NCBI GenBank assembly: GCA_038326165.1
Contig: JBBQJT010000008.1
Span: 1-64,000, forward strand
DNA length: 64,000 nt
From: JAEUUM01 sp038326165
Lineage (GTDB): Bacteria > Bacteroidota > Bacteroidia > Chitinophagales > Saprospiraceae
Reading direction: 5' to 3'
In this document: in pieces, positions 33,684-41,954 of the stretch
How positions within the stretch are numbered: position 1 is the first letter of the stretch
Layout: each line of letters begins with the position of its first letter
Program-made: the position numbers and the translations under genes
Notes under the pieces: model-generated
What the model was told of the DNA's origin: nothing
What the model saw: the letters and a program-made list of their open reading frames with translations, nothing else
Databases searched by the model: none

Positions 33684-36074
33684 ATGAAATACATAACTAT
33701 TCTTACTATCGTTTTAGTAACGAGCTACTCTCTGCGCTCCCAATCTTTAATCAAAAAGGCAAATAAATTCTTTGATCTCAAGCAATATGATGAAGCAATT
33801 TTAAGCTATCAAAAAAATCTGGAAAAATTTCCTGCCGACATCCTTGGTCCTGCACAGATTGCTGAAGCACATTTCAGAACCGCAAACTACGAAGAAGCAC
33901 TCAGATGGTGGGATAAAATCATCAACACTGAAGCAGTTAATTCAACAATGATGACACACTACGTCATGTCTTTGCAGTCTCTAGGAAGATTGGACGAAGG
34001 AAAAATATGGTCTAAAATTCTAGTCAAAATGGATTCAACTGCAGGAAATGATTGGTATAGAACATGTGAACGTCCTCAAGTTATCCGACTAACAAGCCCA
34101 ACTGTTGAAGTAAAATCAGAATACACTAACACACCTAGTAGAGATTTTGCCCCAAGTTTTAATAATAACAAGGTATTGTGGTCGGTGCCTGTCAGCGGAA
34201 AATCAGGCAAACAAATGGAGTTATTGTCATCTGATGCTGATCAAAATGGATTTTTAAAACCTGGCGCACCTTACCATCCTGCCTTACAAAAGCAATTTAA
34301 CGATGTTCCATTGAGTTTCACTCCAGATGGAAGAACAGTTATTTTTACAAAAGGAGAATGGCTCGAAAACCACCGACCATTATCTGATAACGCAAGAAAT
34401 CTAACACTCTATTCTGCTACAGTAAATGATCAAGGCAAGTGGGTTAATATTCAAAAGCTACCATTCAATGGCAATTATAATTGCACGTGGCCATTATTGG
34501 CAGACTTTGGTCAAAAATTATATTTTTCATCCGATAAGCCCGGAGGCAAAGGAGGATTTGATATTTACGTTTCGCAAAAATTTGGTGAAACTTGGTCAGT
34601 TCCCGCTAGTGTTGGAGAAGGAATCAATAGCGCTTATGATGAAATCTCTCCCAGTCTTTTGGGGCAATTTCTTTATTATTCTTCAAATGGTCCAGGTGGA
34701 TGGGGCGGTTTCGACGTATGCCAAGCACAAAGAATTGATGGTAAATGGGAAAACGGAAAAGTGCTTGACAATGGAGTCAACAGCACATACGATGATTATG
34801 CTTTGACATGGGATTTAGTAAGAAATCTCGGCTATATGGTGTCTAACCGAGCAGATGGAAAAGGCCTCGATGATATCTACCGAGTACGTTACGTTTCCCA
34901 ACCATTTACAGTTCAAATAAAAGATAAAAAAGGAGAACCAATATCTGGCGCAATATTCGACGGTAGAAAATGTGGGTTACAATTACTCAATTCAGATATA
35001 AACGGACAAATAAAATTTTCACAACTGCCAAAACCAGAATGCATTTGTAAAATATCACTGGAAAAATACATTGATCAAGAACTTTCACTTCAAAGAAATG
35101 AAGTAGTTTTCGGTGGTAACGTTGATGTAATTCTAGAAAAGGCAAATATCAAAGTCAAAATAAATGCAACAGATAACAGTACTGGAAAACTGATGCCTGA
35201 CGCTGATTTTGTCTTGAATGCCAGTCCAGCCAATTCTGAATTCAAATCAATAAATGCAGTTGGCAGTATTACGACAGAATTGCCCCGTAAACTTTCTTAT
35301 TTTGTAAAATGTACATCCAAAGGTTTTTTACCAGAAGCAAAGTTGATTCAACTAAAGGATGTGGAATCGGATGACTTTACATTGAATATTGATATGACTC
35401 CATCAACATTTTCTGCCAAGAAAGCTGATGTAGTATCAGATGAACCTCAGAAAGTTGTACCGACGGCTTCAGAACAATCTGGAGAATATGCGCTTCAATT
35501 AGGTGCAATTGTAGCATCTAATCCTCCATCATTAAATGCGTACCAGGCACTATTGCCTCAAAAAACTTTTTACACCCTAACGGAAAACAACATTACTAAA
35601 ATTCGCGTTGGATTTTATGATACAAAAGAACAAGCTGTAGCTGCACTTACTGAGCTTGAAAAAACTAAAGGTGTCAAAGGGTTTGTAGTTCGTGACGCAA
35701 AAAATGCTCCAAAAAAGAAAGAAAGTAAAACAACTGAAGCTCCCAATTCTGTTGAAAAAGCTGAACTTAAAGCTGCTCCAGTTATTGCTGACACGAAATC
35801 TATAACGGCAAGTAAGCCAAAAGAAATTTTGCCACCACCAGCAGATAATTTTAGAGTTAGAATTGCTGCTGTGAGAACCATACATGAAGAGGAACTTACG
35901 AAATTAGGTTTGTTCGGGACAGTCATCACCGAACCAAGAGGTGCATTCACTGCAATTTTCCTAGGTTATTTTGCTGAAAAAAGCGAAGCCTCTACTTGTC
36001 TTAAAAAAGTACTCGCCGAAGGTTACAAAGATGCTTACGTTGCTAAGAAACGTGGAAAAGATTGGGTGAAGTAG
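33684..36074 (+). CDS. PorE-like protein with two C-terminal SPOR-like domains in place of OmpA_C
   Basis: A 796-residue exported protein (signal peptide ending near SLRSQ). Residues of about 20-130 are TPR-like (KKANKFFDLKQYDEAILSYQ). Residues of about 145-410 form a PD40 propeller (KLYFSSDKPGGKGGFDIYVS, YYSSNGPGGWGGFDV). Regulatory-like beta domains occupy about 410-560. The C-terminus carries one SPOR-like domain at about 600-673 (EYALQLGAIVAS ... KIRVGFYDTKEQAVAAL) and a second at about 721-790 (NFRVRIAAVR ... AIFLGYFAEKSEAS), separated by a Lys/Ala-rich linker. SPOR domains bind denuded glycan strands of peptidoglycan. The protein thus copies the layout of its upstream neighbour with a different wall anchor. 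It has its own terminator. Confidence 0.83.
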   Translation: MKYITILTIVLVTSYSLRSQSLIKKANKFFDLKQYDEAILSYQKNLEKFPADILGPAQIAEAHFRTANYEEALRWWDKIINTEAVNSTMMTHYVMSLQSLGRLDEGKIWSKILVKMDSTAGNDWYRTCERPQVIRLTSPTVEVKSEYTNTPSRDFAPSFNNNKVLWSVPVSGKSGKQMELLSSDADQNGFLKPGAPYHPALQKQFNDVPLSFTPDGRTVIFTKGEWLENHRPLSDNARNLTLYSATVNDQGKWVNIQKLPFNGNYNCTWPLLADFGQKLYFSSDKPGGKGGFDIYVSQKFGETWSVPASVGEGINSAYDEISPSLLGQFLYYSSNGPGGWGGFDVCQAQRIDGKWENGKVLDNGVNSTYDDYALTWDLVRNLGYMVSNRADGKGLDDIYRVRYVSQPFTVQIKDKKGEPISGAIFDGRKCGLQLLNSDINGQIKFSQLPKPECICKISLEKYIDQELSLQRNEVVFGGNVDVILEKANIKVKINATDNSTGKLMPDADFVLNASPANSEFKSINAVGSITTELPRKLSYFVKCTSKGFLPEAKLIQLKDVESDDFTLNIDMTPSTFSAKKADVVSDEPQKVVPTASEQSGEYALQLGAIVASNPPSLNAYQALLPQKTFYTLTENNITKIRVGFYDTKEQAVAALTELEKTKGVKGFVVRDAKNAPKKKESKTTEAPNSVEKAELKAAPVIADTKSITASKPKEILPPPADNFRVRIAAVRTIHEEELTKLGLFGTVITEPRGAFTAIFLGYFAEKSEASTCLKKVLAEGYKDAYVAKKRGKDWVK

Positions 36075-36094
36075 TATATAGATAATCCATATTT

Positions 36095-36133
36095 AAAAAT
36101 GGTCTAGAAAATTTATTCTAGACCATTTTTTTT
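36095..36133. terminator. Bidirectional intrinsic terminator between convergent genes
   Basis: AAAAATGGTCTAGAA pairs with TTCTAGACCATTTTT around a 6-base loop, with T runs on both strands. It serves both the SPOR-domain gene and the convergent aspartokinase, whose stop is at 36138. Confidence 0.92.
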
Positions 36134-36137
36134 GCAA

Positions 36138-37418
36138 CTATTTCTCCTTAAGTTTAGGAAACTGCTTGGTAACCATCTGAACAGTATTGCTCAATCGTTC
36201 TTCAATAATTACTGTTCTGCCTTCTTTCAATTCATGAAGTGTAGTTTCATCAAAATGTCGAACGGTGATCAGCTGAAGTCCTTCGTCCTTTGTGATAATA
36301 TAATCCTTAGCCAGCGCTTCTATTGCGCCTTTCAAACGATCAACATCATTAGGAACACAAGCCACAAAACTCAAAGCAGTATTCTGCATCATGTTAACGA
36401 AAATACGGTGACTAGCAAATAGATTGAATAAAAAACCCAAATGGTGTTCAACTATAAATGAATAATCATTGGGAGTAATATAAAGTAAGGTTTGATCTTC
36501 TTCTACCATGACCATAGGCGGATATTTTGCGTCAAAATCACCTGATATGGTAGTTCCAATAATACCTGGATTCAAAAAAGAACGAACCAATAATGGAATA
36601 TTTTTTCTTTGAAGTGGCTGGATGGTTTTTGGGTGAATCACCGAAGCTCCGTAATAAGTCATTTCAATAGCTTCTCTATATGAAAGCCTCTCTAGCAATA
36701 TAGCATTCTCAAACCTGCGTGGGTCAGCATTCAAGACTCCTGGTACGTCCTTCCAGATGGTTTGAGACTCAGCATCCAAACAAAAGCACAGTATAGCTGC
36801 ACTGTAATCTGAGCCTTCTCTACCCAATGTAGTTGTATTGTTGTCATCAGTCCCTCCAATAAAACCTTGAGTAATGACATAATCATGGTTTTGATGTGCC
36901 AAGCTTATAGCCTTTTTAACTGCCGGAACCGTTTTTTCCCAGTTGATACGCGATTCTCTGTAGGTTTCATCCGTTCTGATAATATCTCTTGCATCTACCC
37001 ATTCAGTAGTCAACCCCCTGTGATTCATGTAAGCATGCATAATCCTGGAACTGACCAATTCTCCGATACTTACTATTTGATCATAAACATAATCAAAACT
37101 GTCTTTGGGATCCTCCTCCAGAATCCAATCTATTTCAACGAATAAATCATTGACGGTCTTAAGAACAGAATGAGCCTCCCCTAATAATTCAGTTATTAAA
37201 GTAGTATGGTTGGATTTGAAAGTATCAAAGTAGTGACCTGCCTCACCTGTTTTCTTGAAATAATTACTGACCACCAATTCCAATAAATTTGTTGTCTTAC
37301 CTATTGCAGAGACAACAACAACTGCAGGTGGATTCCCATATTCCGTTAAAATATCCACGACATTTTTCATGCTAGCCGCATCCTTGATTGAAGAACCACC
37401 AAATTTATGAACCCGCAT
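36138..37418 (-). CDS. lysC: Aspartate kinase
   Basis: Monofunctional aspartokinase, the first step toward lysine, threonine, methionine and diaminopimelate. The 426-residue protein begins MRVHKFGGSSIKDAASM (KFGGSS phosphate-binding motif), then VVVSAIGKTTN, the TTLGREGSDYSAA substrate motif and a WKDVPGVLNADPR stretch. The C-terminal 130 residues form ACT-type regulatory domains, so feedback inhibition by an end product is likely. No homoserine dehydrogenase fusion. Stands alone with a promoter core just upstream. Confidence 0.95.
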   Translation of the reverse strand: MRVHKFGGSSIKDAASMKNVVDILTEYGNPPAVVVVSAIGKTTNLLELVVSNYFKKTGEAGHYFDTFKSNHTTLITELLGEAHSVLKTVNDLFVEIDWILEEDPKDSFDYVYDQIVSIGELVSSRIMHAYMNHRGLTTEWVDARDIIRTDETYRESRINWEKTVPAVKKAISLAHQNHDYVITQGFIGGTDDNNTTTLGREGSDYSAAILCFCLDAESQTIWKDVPGVLNADPRRFENAILLERLSYREAIEMTYYGASVIHPKTIQPLQRKNIPLLVRSFLNPGIIGTTISGDFDAKYPPMVMVEEDQTLLYITPNDYSFIVEHHLGFLFNLFASHRIFVNMMQNTALSFVACVPNDVDRLKGAIEALAKDYIITKDEGLQLITVRHFDETTLHELKEGRTVIIEERLSNTVQMVTKQFPKLKEK

Positions 37419-37434
37419 CTCAGTAATTTTTGTG

Positions 37435-37470
37435 CAAAAATACCAAAATCAGTGGCATTCAGAAACCAAA
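37435..37470 (-). promoter_or_regulatory. Promoter of the aspartokinase gene
   Basis: On the minus strand TTTG (37467-37470), a 24-base spacer and TATTTTTG (37435-37442) fit the consensus with a slightly long spacer. The -7 element is 16 bases from the ATG at 37418. Confidence 0.45.
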
Positions 37471-37534
37471 GCAGATGATATTAATTCATAAAATTGCTGG
37501 ATCTACTTTAACTGACCCTAAAAGTAATCAAGAA

Positions 37535-40252
37535 TTAATGCTGAATCATCACTTTCTTAATTCCCACCCAATCAGAGGTAACGACTTCAATTGTGTACCA
37601 ACCTGATGGAAGGCTTTGAACTGAAAGCGTGATGTTTTGACTTGAATATTCAGATTCAAGTTTATTTACTACCCTACCTGTGGCGTCTCGGATCACTGTT
37701 TTTACGGATCCTAAACTTACTTTGGTAAAGTTCAAATTGAGTATTTGATTGGCAGGGATTGGATAAACAGTCCAATCATTATCATTGAGAGATACCGTGT
37801 TGGTAAATTGATCAACCACAATATCATTTATAGTTTGAGAACAACCATTAGCATCTGTAATAATGAGACTATAAAAGCCGAAGGCAAGATTAATAAGCAC
37901 AGTATCGGTGCTGAAAGGGATCCCGTCCTTTAACCATTGAAAGGAATAGGGCATAAAACCGCCTTGAATTGAAACCTTAATTTCGCCATCAGGAGTGCCC
38001 TGATTGAATTGGGGCTTTACTTCAACAAGAGTTATAACTATAGGATCAGGAGTTTTGATTTCTATCGTAGCCATAGAGGTACAAGCCTTATCGTCGGTAA
38101 TTGTGACAGTGTAAAAGCCAGCAGTTAAATCCGATATATCTTTAACCGTTGAGCCATTAGACCATTGGTAAGTTACATTTCCATACTCGCCAAAAAAACT
38201 TACCCCTGCTGCACCATTTGTCAATCCAGAACACTGAATATCTTGTCCATATGCTTGAGCTGCTAAATCACAGGTGATAGGCCCACAATCAACTTGATTG
38301 AAATAGGATACTTCACATCCAATGGCATCTTTTACGACAATTCCATAAATTTGACCAGTTTGAAGGATTTGATCTTCTTCATTTCCAACAATCGTATAAC
38401 TACCCTCGCCTCCTGCAACAGTGTAACTCATCTTGCCAAAACCATCGCCCAAACATTCAAAACCAACAGCCAACTCCATTGGATTGTATTCTGTCGGATC
38501 ATTGCCATCCAATATTTCAAGACAATAATTACCATACGTGTATCCAAATGAACCTTCAGTTGAGGCAATCTGAATAAAATAACCTTGATTAGGATTTAAA
38601 CCAATTACATCTAAATATCCAGTACATTTTTGGGGGTTCTTGCTACAAAATATTTCTTCCAAGCTTGTACAAGTTCCTTTGTAAATAGATATAACATGAT
38701 AGAAATCTGCCCCTGTAGAGAGTTTTATTTTACCTGAAGCAGGACTAACAAATTTGTACCAAACGCTAGATTTAATGTTTGCAACACAACTGGGTCTTGG
38801 CCCCTGAATATTACTACTCAAATTGCTGCCCGCGATACAATCTGTGCCTAGTGAAACCGACTGTGCTGTAGTGCAAATAGTATTGTTGGGAATTACACCA
38901 TCAAGATTAGAGGCAGTGATACACAAGCTACCTTCTACAGAAGCAAAACCACCCAAAACTCTGACAAAATATTTTTGACCAGCTGTCAAATTGCTGGTAT
39001 TCATTGTTTGACCATATACGTCAATTGCTTCTAAAGACAAGTTGTTGCAAGCTCCAGAATACAAAACCAAGTTGTCAGCAAAGTCAGCATTGGAGGCAAA
39101 TTGGAATTTTCCGCTAACATCCGGCGTAAAATCGTACCAGACATCAGATCTTGCAAGCTTATTTTGAGCTAAAATTAAAGATTGGGCATCGGCGCCGACA
39201 ACAGTTCCTGTTACGCAAGGCTGATTGTTTGGAATATTGATAGAATTCAAACAATTGTCGTTCAAAGGAGGAGAAATAATTTGAGCTGTAGGCTCCAACT
39301 TGATGCAAGCTTGTCCAGAAGATTTTCCATAACGATCAGGGACCCCGCTCTCAATAATGTAATAAGTGGTGTTGGCAGCAGCTGATAAGCGAAGTCTTTC
39401 ACCCTGAAACCCATGTTCATCATAATTCGTGCAAGAAACTTGAGTTAAATTTCCACAAACACCTGTATATACTGATATGTTATCATTGAATCTAGAATTT
39501 GTAACGATGTCGATATTTTGGTCAGACGCTGCAGTAAACTTATAGTATAACGGGCGTATAGAATTTGGTGCACAACTGGAAATATTTTCTGGTATGTACT
39601 GGGAAATACTATTATCCAATCCCAAACAAGGTTGATTGATGTCAATGGCTATTGCTTGGTCGCAAATATCATTGATAGTACCTGCCCCGATAAGCTTTAA
39701 ATTGTCAATGCCAACCCACCAATTCCACTCTTGGCCGTCATCGTATTCAAAAATAATTTGGGAATTTTTTCCTCTGAATTTTGAAATATCTACGTAAACT
39801 GTTTGAAACTGGTTAGGCTGTTCTCCAACTCCTTGATTGTATGAAGCTACGAGTTCAATTCGGTTGTCATTCTTAATGTAGACATCTAATATTTCATCCT
39901 GCGAAGATTTTCTAAAAACCAAATCAAATGCCAGATAAACTATAGCTGTATTTGATAGATCAAAAGCGCCAGTAGTAATACTAGCTCTGGAATTTGGTGC
40001 ATTTTCTCCCAATATATCATCATCGAAATAAAGGAAACAGCTACCATCCATTGTTGGTGGATTAGCAGCACCATTTGAAGCTAAAGTGCCAAATTTCCAT
40101 CCATCTTGGCCAAAAACAATGTCACTATTCCACCCTTGTGGCAAAGTACAATTGTTGAAATTTTCTTCGTACAAAATAGTTTGGGAATCTAGCTTGACAC
40201 TATAAAAACCAAACAAAGAAATTGCTAGAAATGAGAAAAAAGAATATTTCAT
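37535..40252 (-). CDS. Secreted multidomain protein with SprB-type repeat and T9SS type A sorting domain
   Basis: A 905-residue protein. A signal peptide (FFSFLAISLFGFYSVKL) is followed by a MAM-like/choice-of-anchor jelly-roll domain (about 25-190; GWNSDIVFGQDGWKFG, WWVGIDNLKLIG). Next come three pre-peptidase-type beta domains, each opening with a Cys-rich N-D-x-C-type stretch (about 195-570). A SprB-like repeat lies near 660-737 (YQWSNGSTVKDISDLTAG), then a second related unit (GGFMPYSFQWLKDG). The T9SS type A sorting domain occupies about 825-905: VYPIPANQILNLNF, LSVQSLPSGWYTIEV. No enzyme domain is visible; an adhesive or structural surface role is inferred. Confidence 0.88.
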   Translation of the reverse strand: MKYSFFSFLAISLFGFYSVKLDSQTILYEENFNNCTLPQGWNSDIVFGQDGWKFGTLASNGAANPPTMDGSCFLYFDDDILGENAPNSRASITTGAFDLSNTAIVYLAFDLVFRKSSQDEILDVYIKNDNRIELVASYNQGVGEQPNQFQTVYVDISKFRGKNSQIIFEYDDGQEWNWWVGIDNLKLIGAGTINDICDQAIAIDINQPCLGLDNSISQYIPENISSCAPNSIRPLYYKFTAASDQNIDIVTNSRFNDNISVYTGVCGNLTQVSCTNYDEHGFQGERLRLSAAANTTYYIIESGVPDRYGKSSGQACIKLEPTAQIISPPLNDNCLNSINIPNNQPCVTGTVVGADAQSLILAQNKLARSDVWYDFTPDVSGKFQFASNADFADNLVLYSGACNNLSLEAIDVYGQTMNTSNLTAGQKYFVRVLGGFASVEGSLCITASNLDGVIPNNTICTTAQSVSLGTDCIAGSNLSSNIQGPRPSCVANIKSSVWYKFVSPASGKIKLSTGADFYHVISIYKGTCTSLEEIFCSKNPQKCTGYLDVIGLNPNQGYFIQIASTEGSFGYTYGNYCLEILDGNDPTEYNPMELAVGFECLGDGFGKMSYTVAGGEGSYTIVGNEEDQILQTGQIYGIVVKDAIGCEVSYFNQVDCGPITCDLAAQAYGQDIQCSGLTNGAAGVSFFGEYGNVTYQWSNGSTVKDISDLTAGFYTVTITDDKACTSMATIEIKTPDPIVITLVEVKPQFNQGTPDGEIKVSIQGGFMPYSFQWLKDGIPFSTDTVLINLAFGFYSLIITDANGCSQTINDIVVDQFTNTVSLNDNDWTVYPIPANQILNLNFTKVSLGSVKTVIRDATGRVVNKLESEYSSQNITLSVQSLPSGWYTIEVVTSDWVGIKKVMIQH

Positions 40253-40429
40253 AAACAGCCAATGTTAATTTTGAGAAAAGATACGATGATTATTTTGAAG
40301 AAACAAAATACTTGTGTATTTTTATAGCTGATATTCACAAAAAAAATTAAGTCAATTCATTCATCAAATATAGATGATCGTATTGAAATATTATTTATTT
40401 AAATAAAATAATTTATTACTCAAGTCCAC

Positions 40430-40437
40430 TATATTTG
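40430..40437 (+). promoter_or_regulatory. Promoter -7 element of the DUF1800-DUF1501 operon
   Basis: TATATTTG matches TAnnTTTG. Transcription would begin near 40444, making the ATG at 40485 the natural start and leaving the GTG at 40449 within a few bases of the 5' end. The -33 region lacks a TTG. Confidence 0.4.
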
Positions 40438-40484
40438 TAACTTAATAAGTGTTATTCATTTGTAACGACCAAAACTCAACTTTT

Positions 40485-41921
40485 ATGGCTGCTTTGGATC
40501 CTTTTGTACCATCAACAAGTAAACCTTGGAACGCTCAAAAAGTACAGCATTTGTATCAAAGGATAGGTTTTGGTGCTTCCCTTTCCGAGGTCCAAGCTGG
40601 TTTGACAAAAACTCCATCCCAATTGGTTGACCAGTTGGTCAATGCTATCATTGCGGATCCCATACCTGCCAAGCCTTTTTGGGCAGAATATACAGCAGAA
40701 GATTATCAAACAAATCCTGATTCCCAATATCAACATTCTATAAGCTTAAGAAGGGATTGGATAAAAGACATGATCAACGGTAAACCCAAGGCAAAACTTG
40801 CTTTATTTTGGTCTAATCACTTCGTAACCTCTCAAAATGTGTATGGTTGCAATAGGTACCTCTGGGATTATTATGAATTGCTCAATAAGAATTGCATTGG
40901 GAATTTTAGGACATTCACCAAAGAAATTAGTAAAAATAGTGCAATGTTGGTTTACCTCAACGGCAATCAAAATATTGCTGACGAACCCAACGAAAACTAC
41001 GCACGAGAATTATTAGAACTTTTTACCTTAGGCGAAGGCAATGGTTATACGCAATTTGATGTTCCAGAAGTGGCAAGAGCTTTGACTGGTTGGAGGGTTT
41101 CACAATATGAGTGTCTTAATCCATATTTTGACATTGATTATTTTGACAATAAGCCCAAAACAATTTTTGGTAAAACAGCCAATTATACTTTTGATACCTT
41201 ACATGATTTAATCTTTACCGAAAAGGCTGATTTGATTGCCAAGTACATTTGCACCAAATTGTACAAATTCTTTTTATATCAAACTCCCAATGAAACAGTT
41301 GTCAACGGTTTGGCGGATATTCTAAAAGGAACGAATTTTGAATTGGCTCCAGTACTGAGAAAGTTGTTTAAAAGTGAACATTTTTTTGAGCAACGATTTA
41401 TCAACGCCGCTATTAAATCACCATTATCTCAAATCACCAGTACCGCGCGCTATTTAGGATTTACCAACAGCAGTGTTATACAGGAAGATTATATTAATTA
41501 TTACTTCTACATGGCATATGAACTTGGTCAAGCATTGTTGGATCCTCCAAATGTTGCTGGTTGGCCTGGGTATCATGCTTGGATCAATGAAAGTACTTTG
41601 GCGGCTCGATGGAATTTTTCGGGTTCGGTGATTTACACCTTGTCCGATGAAGCATTCAATGAACAATATAGAAACCTAGCAATTGCTTTAAGTACCAGCA
41701 CAACCGATCCATTGCTAATCACTCAAGGGATCGCAAAGCATTTTTTGAATTCAGATCTGCGTCCTGAGCATATTGATGTTGCAGTACAATATTTTAAGGC
41801 AGGAATTCCACAAAACTATTTTGACGATGGTTCATGGAATATTTATTGGAACGAAGCACCCTATCAGATCAGGAATCTTTTGTTCTATTTAACCAGGTTA
41901 CCTGAATTTCAATTGACCTAA
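40485..41921 (+). CDS. DUF1800 family protein
   Basis: The ATG at 40485 gives MAALDPFVPSTSKPWNAQKV, a normal start for the family; the frame extends to a GTG at 40449 without homology support. The 478-residue protein carries DUF1800 hallmarks: HLYQRIGFGAS, LALFWSNHFVTS, ENYARELLELFTLGEG, VARALTGWR and DPPNVAGWPGYHAW. No signal peptide is obvious. It is paired with the downstream DUF1501 gene, a pairing found across Bacteroidota, Planctomycetes and Proteobacteria. Molecular function of DUF1800 is not established. Confidence 0.9.
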   Translation: MAALDPFVPSTSKPWNAQKVQHLYQRIGFGASLSEVQAGLTKTPSQLVDQLVNAIIADPIPAKPFWAEYTAEDYQTNPDSQYQHSISLRRDWIKDMINGKPKAKLALFWSNHFVTSQNVYGCNRYLWDYYELLNKNCIGNFRTFTKEISKNSAMLVYLNGNQNIADEPNENYARELLELFTLGEGNGYTQFDVPEVARALTGWRVSQYECLNPYFDIDYFDNKPKTIFGKTANYTFDTLHDLIFTEKADLIAKYICTKLYKFFLYQTPNETVVNGLADILKGTNFELAPVLRKLFKSEHFFEQRFINAAIKSPLSQITSTARYLGFTNSSVIQEDYINYYFYMAYELGQALLDPPNVAGWPGYHAWINESTLAARWNFSGSVIYTLSDEAFNEQYRNLAIALSTSTTDPLLITQGIAKHFLNSDLRPEHIDVAVQYFKAGIPQNYFDDGSWNIYWNEAPYQIRNLLFYLTRLPEFQLT

Positions 41922-41954
41922 ATCTATTTCCTTCATTCGCTAAAAAAAGATACA

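Noticed and set aside
34426..34806. 126-codon frame inside the PorE-SPOR gene, same strand
   Set aside because: Out-of-frame shadow of the propeller repeats of the real gene.
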